From the NCBI GenBank assembly GCA_019075865.1, contig JAGXAN010000007.1, positions 1 through 64,000 of the forward strand: a stretch of 64,000 nucleotides of DNA, written 5' to 3'. The DNA comes from Hyphomicrobiales bacterium (GTDB lineage Bacteria; Pseudomonadota; Alphaproteobacteria; Rhizobiales; Beijerinckiaceae). Shown in pieces: positions 61,095-64,000 of this stretch (position 1 is its first letter; the number at the start of each line of letters is the position of its first letter). A program made the position numbers and the translations under genes. The notes below the pieces were generated by a model. It did no database searches. It was given only the letters and a program-made list of their open reading frames with translations, and was not told the origin of the DNA.

Positions 61095-61802
61095 ATGCGG
61101 TCAGGTGTTATCGCACAGAAGCTGGGCATGACCCGCATCTTTACGGATGCAGGGGAGCATGTTCCGGTTACGGTTTTGAAGCTGGATGGCTGCCAAGTCG
61201 TCGCGCACAAAACCGAAGCAGTGAATGGCTATACCGCCATGCAGCTGGGAATTGGCCATGCGAAGGTCAAGAATGTTCCGAAAGCTGAGCGCGAGCGCTT
61301 TGCCAAGGCGAATGTCGAACCAAAGATGAAACTGGCTGAGTTTCGCGTACCGGAAAGCAAGATGCTGCCGGTTGGCGCTGAAATCACGGCCGATCACTTT
61401 GTCGCCGGCCAGTTCGTCGACGTTGCCGGCACCTCAACCGGCAAGGGCTTTGCGGGCCCGATGAAGCGCTGGAACTTCGGCGGTCTGCGTGCATCGCACG
61501 GCGTGTCGGTTTCGCATCGCTCGCATGGTTCCACCGGTGGTCGTCAGGATCCCGGCAAGACCTTCAAGAACAAGAAGATGGCTGGCCATATGGGTGTGGA
61601 TCGGGTTACGACCCTCAACCTCAAGGTGGTTCAGACCGATGTGGAACGTGGGTTGATCCTCGTCGAAGGTTCGGTGCCTGGCACTGCCGGTGGCTGGATT
61701 TATGTACGTGATGCCGTGAAAAAGGCTTTGCCAAAAGAGGCTCCCCAGCCTGGCAAGTTCCGCATGGCAGCCGCGACCGAAACCCAGAAGCAGGAAGGCT
61801 GA
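61095..61802 (+). CDS. rplC: 50S ribosomal protein L3
   Basis: This 235-residue L3 starts [16 protein letters not shown] at 61095, nine bases after GAGGG; an ATG at 61086 overlaps the ribosome site and is unlikely. The [20 protein letters not shown] segment reaches the peptidyl-transferase centre. It is about 25 residues longer than E. coli L3, as usual in alphaproteobacteria. Confidence 0.96.
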   Translation: MRSGVIAQKLGMTRIFTDAGEHVPVTVLKLDGCQVVAHKTEAVNGYTAMQLGIGHAKVKNVPKAERERFAKANVEPKMKLAEFRVPESKMLPVGAEITADHFVAGQFVDVAGTSTGKGFAGPMKRWNFGGLRASHGVSVSHRSHGSTGGRQDPGKTFKNKKMAGHMGVDRVTTLNLKVVQTDVERGLILVEGSVPGTAGGWIYVRDAVKKALPKEAPQPGKFRMAAATETQKQEG

Positions 61803-61807
61803 GAGCG

Positions 61808-62428
61808 ATGAAACTGGATGTAACCTCGCTGGACGGCACCGCCAACGGTTCGGTCGATTTGTCCGATGCCATTTTTGGTCTGGAGCCGCGTCAAGACCTG
61901 ATCGCCCGCATGATTCGCTATCAGTTGGCCAAGCGCCGTGCTGGTACGCACAAGACCAAGGGCCGCGCCGAAATTTGGCGCACGGGCAAGAAAATGTTCA
62001 AGCAGAAGGGCACGGGTTCTGCCCGTCACGGCTCGGCACGTGTGCCGCAGTTTCGTGGTGGTGGCCGCGCTTTCGGGCCGGTGGTGCGCGATCATTCGCA
62101 TGATCTGCCCAAGAAGGTGCGTGCGCTGGCTTTGCGTCATGCCTTGTCTGCCAAGGCGCGTGATGGCGGCATTGTGATTTGGGAAAATGGTGCGGTGGAA
62201 ACGCCGAAGACTCAGGCTTTGCTGGGGCATTTTGCCAAGGCCGGGCTGGTCAACGCGCTGATCATCGATGGGGCGGCAGTGGATGCCAACCTGCAGATGG
62301 CGGCGAGCAACATTCCGATGATCGATGTTTTGCCGGTGCAGGGCATCAACGTTTATGACATTTTGCGCCGCGAGAAGCTTGTGCTGACGCGTGCGGCGGT
62401 TGCAGCGCTGGAGGCGCGGTTTCAATGA
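61808..62428 (+). CDS. rplD: 50S ribosomal protein L4
   Basis: This 206-residue L4 contains the exit-tunnel loop [19 protein letters not shown] and [14 protein letters not shown]. In gammaproteobacteria it represses the S10 operon. Its stop overlaps rplW (ATGA). Confidence 0.98.
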   Translation: MKLDVTSLDGTANGSVDLSDAIFGLEPRQDLIARMIRYQLAKRRAGTHKTKGRAEIWRTGKKMFKQKGTGSARHGSARVPQFRGGGRAFGPVVRDHSHDLPKKVRALALRHALSAKARDGGIVIWENGAVETPKTQALLGHFAKAGLVNALIIDGAAVDANLQMAASNIPMIDVLPVQGINVYDILRREKLVLTRAAVAALEARFQ

Positions 62429-62721
62429 TCCAAGACCCGCGCCATTATGACGTGATTGTCGCCCCGGTGATTACCGAAAAAGCGACGATGCAGTCGGAAG
62501 CCAATAAAGTGGTTTTCAAGGTTCGCATGAATGCCACCAAGGTGGAAATCAAGGCGGCTGTCGAGCGTCTGTTCGATGTGAAGGTTACCGGCGTGAACAC
62601 GCTGGTTCGTGAAGGCAAGCGGAAGGTGTTCCGTGGTTTTCGCGGGCAGCAATCCGATACCAAGCGTGCGGTTGTGACCCTTGAAAAGGGCCATTCGATC
62701 GACGTGACAACCGGTCTTTGA
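62425..62721 (+). CDS. rplW: 50S ribosomal protein L23
   Basis: This 98-residue L23 has [19 protein letters not shown] and ends with [13 protein letters not shown]. It forms the docking site for trigger factor and SRP at the exit tunnel. Coupled to rplD by ATGA. Confidence 0.98.
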   Translation: MIQDPRHYDVIVAPVITEKATMQSEANKVVFKVRMNATKVEIKAAVERLFDVKVTGVNTLVREGKRKVFRGFRGQQSDTKRAVVTLEKGHSIDVTTGL

Positions 62722-62733
62722 GGAAGGTGTGAG

Positions 62734-63573
62734 ATGGCATTAAAATCATTCAAGCCGATCACGCCAGGCCTTCGCCAGTTAGTGATCGTTGACAGAAGCG
62801 AATTGTACAAGGGCGGGCCGGTCAAGAAATTGACGGAAGGCAAGTCCGAGAAGGGCGGTCGCAATAACACCGGGCGCATTACCGTGCGTTTCCGTGGCGG
62901 CGGTCACAAGCAGGCCTATCGCATCATTGACTTCAAGCGTCGCAAGCTCGACGTGAGCGGCAAGGTGGAACGTATCGAATATGATCCGAACCGCACTTCG
63001 TTCATCGCGCTGATCCAATATGCCGATGGCGAACAGAACTACATCATTGCGCCCCAGCGTTTGAGCGTGGGTGACGATGTGGTTGCTGGCAATCAGGTCG
63101 ACGTGAAGCCAGGCAATGCCATGCCACTTGCAAACATGCCGGTTGGCACGATCGTGCACAATATCGAGATGAAGATCGGCAAAGGCGGCACCATTGCCCG
63201 CTCGGCCGGGACTTATGCTCAGATCGTTGGCCGTGACGCGGGCTATGTGATTGTTCGCCTGAAGTCGGGTGAACAGCGTTTGATCCACGGCCAGTGCTTT
63301 GGCACGGTCGGTGCTGTATCGAACCCGGACCACATGAATGCTTCCATGGGTAAGGCGGGCCGCAATCGCTGGATGGGTCACCGTCCGCACAATCGCGGTG
63401 TCACCATGAACCCTGTTGACCATCCGCACGGTGGTGGTGAAGGTCGCACCTCCGGTGGCCGTCATCCTGTTTCGCCTTGGGGCAAGCCAACCAAGGGCAA
63501 AAAGACGCGGTCGAATAAATCGACTACCAAGTTCATCGTGACCTCGCGTCACAAAGCCAAGAAGAAGGGCTGA
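62734..63573 (+). CDS. rplB: 50S ribosomal protein L2
   Basis: This 279-residue L2 has [20 protein letters not shown] and the C-terminal [18 protein letters not shown] with the conserved histidine near the peptidyl-transferase centre. Length is normal. Confidence 0.98.
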   Translation: MALKSFKPITPGLRQLVIVDRSELYKGGPVKKLTEGKSEKGGRNNTGRITVRFRGGGHKQAYRIIDFKRRKLDVSGKVERIEYDPNRTSFIALIQYADGEQNYIIAPQRLSVGDDVVAGNQVDVKPGNAMPLANMPVGTIVHNIEMKIGKGGTIARSAGTYAQIVGRDAGYVIVRLKSGEQRLIHGQCFGTVGAVSNPDHMNASMGKAGRNRWMGHRPHNRGVTMNPVDHPHGGGEGRTSGGRHPVSPWGKPTKGKKTRSNKSTTKFIVTSRHKAKKKG

Positions 63574-63576
63574 TCC

Positions 63577-63855
63577 ATGTCTCGCTCGGTCTGGAAGGGT
63601 CCGTTTGTTGACGGCTACCTGCTCAAAAAAGCAGAAGTGTCGCGCGCATCCGGTCGTAATGAAGTGATTAAGACGTGGAGCCGCCGCTCGACGATTTTGC
63701 CGCAGTTTGTTGGCTTAACCTTCGGCGTGCATAACGGCCACAAGCATCTGCCCGTGACTGTCACGGAAGAGATGATCGGCCAAAAGCTCGGTGAATTCTC
63801 GCCGACCCGGACCTTCCATGGTCACGCGGCCGACAAAAAAGCCAAGAGGGCCTGA
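63577..63855 (+). CDS. rpsS: 30S ribosomal protein S19
   Basis: This 92-residue S19 begins [19 protein letters not shown] and shows [20 protein letters not shown]. It binds 16S rRNA in the 30S head beside S13, three bases after rplB. Confidence 0.98.
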   Translation: MSRSVWKGPFVDGYLLKKAEVSRASGRNEVIKTWSRRSTILPQFVGLTFGVHNGHKHLPVTVTEEMIGQKLGEFSPTRTFHGHAADKKAKRA

Positions 63856-63860
63856 GTATT

Positions 63861-64000
63861 ATGTCGAAAGAAAAAACACCTCGCGCGCTCAAGGACAATG
63901 AAGCCAAATGCGTGGTGCGCATGTTGCGCATCAGCCCGCAGAAGCTGAATTTGCTGGCGCAGCTCATTCGTGGCAAGAAGGTTGAAAAGGCTCTGGCCGA
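63861..64000 (+). CDS. rplV: 50S ribosomal protein L22, N-terminal part (window end)
   Basis: The frame from the ATG at 63861 begins [20 protein letters not shown] and continues with [20 protein letters not shown], the start of L22, five bases after rpsS. It is cut by the window end after about 46 codons; this is an edge, not a truncation in the genome. Confidence 0.95.
   Translation, partial: MSKEKTPRALKDNEAKCVVRMLRISPQKLNLLAQLIRGKKVEKALA

Overview
The window is a chromosomal segment of an alphaproteobacterium with moderately high GC content. This follows from the secE-nusG, rplKA, rplJL-rpoBC, rpsLG-fusA-tuf and S10-operon order, the rpoB and rpoC proteins of 1371 and 1396 residues, and alphaproteobacterial-type repeats and transporters. 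The genus cannot be fixed from sequence alone; an environmental, plant-biomass-using lineage of the Rhizomicrobium/Micropepsaceae or Rhodospirillales kind is a guess.

Layout. 1-1.0 kb: tandem array of about eight 108-110 bp palindromic units. 1.2-2.0 kb: a slipin/stomatin gene. 2.1-12.0 kb: an IclR-controlled galactoside locus. An ATPase (MalK type) and the IclR gene run leftwards; a binding protein, two permeases, a GH36 alpha-galactosidase, a KDPGal aldolase and a GH42 beta-galactosidase run rightwards. Together they would import galactosides, release galactose in the cytoplasm and feed the DeLey-Doudoroff route, whose other enzymes lie elsewhere. 12.0-12.9 kb: exported CHRD and cupredoxin proteins.

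13.1-25.6 kb is the most interesting part. A tightly overlapping set (a CofC-like transferase of the rSAM/selenodomain-associated type, a polytopic glycosyltransferase, a radical SAM/SPASM protein and a GT2 transferase), a second divergent radical SAM protein and a methyltransferase are followed by a PhnD-like binding protein, ABC ATPase and double permease resembling the putative selenate importer. Then come an oxidoreductase-SelD fusion and a DoxX-like membrane protein. I read this as a selenium uptake and activation cluster coupled to an unassigned radical-SAM/glycosyltransferase pathway. It ends near a remnant of an integrase next to a tRNA-Gly gene.

26.2-42 kb: tRNA-Gly, tRNA-Tyr, rlmB, an MHS-type MFS transporter, tRNA-Thr, an atypical Nramp-like transporter, PPK2, a P3A-type ATPase, a complete polar amino-acid ABC importer, a NitT/TauT-like ABC pair without a binding protein, and an aldo/keto reductase.

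42.1-64 kb: the translation/transcription supercluster. It is interrupted once by a convergent L,D-transpeptidase gene between nusG and rplK, and once by an orphan PAS-like gene between rpoC and rpsL. The rplJ leader carries a terminator-like hairpin immediately upstream of a GTG start. The window ends inside rplV.
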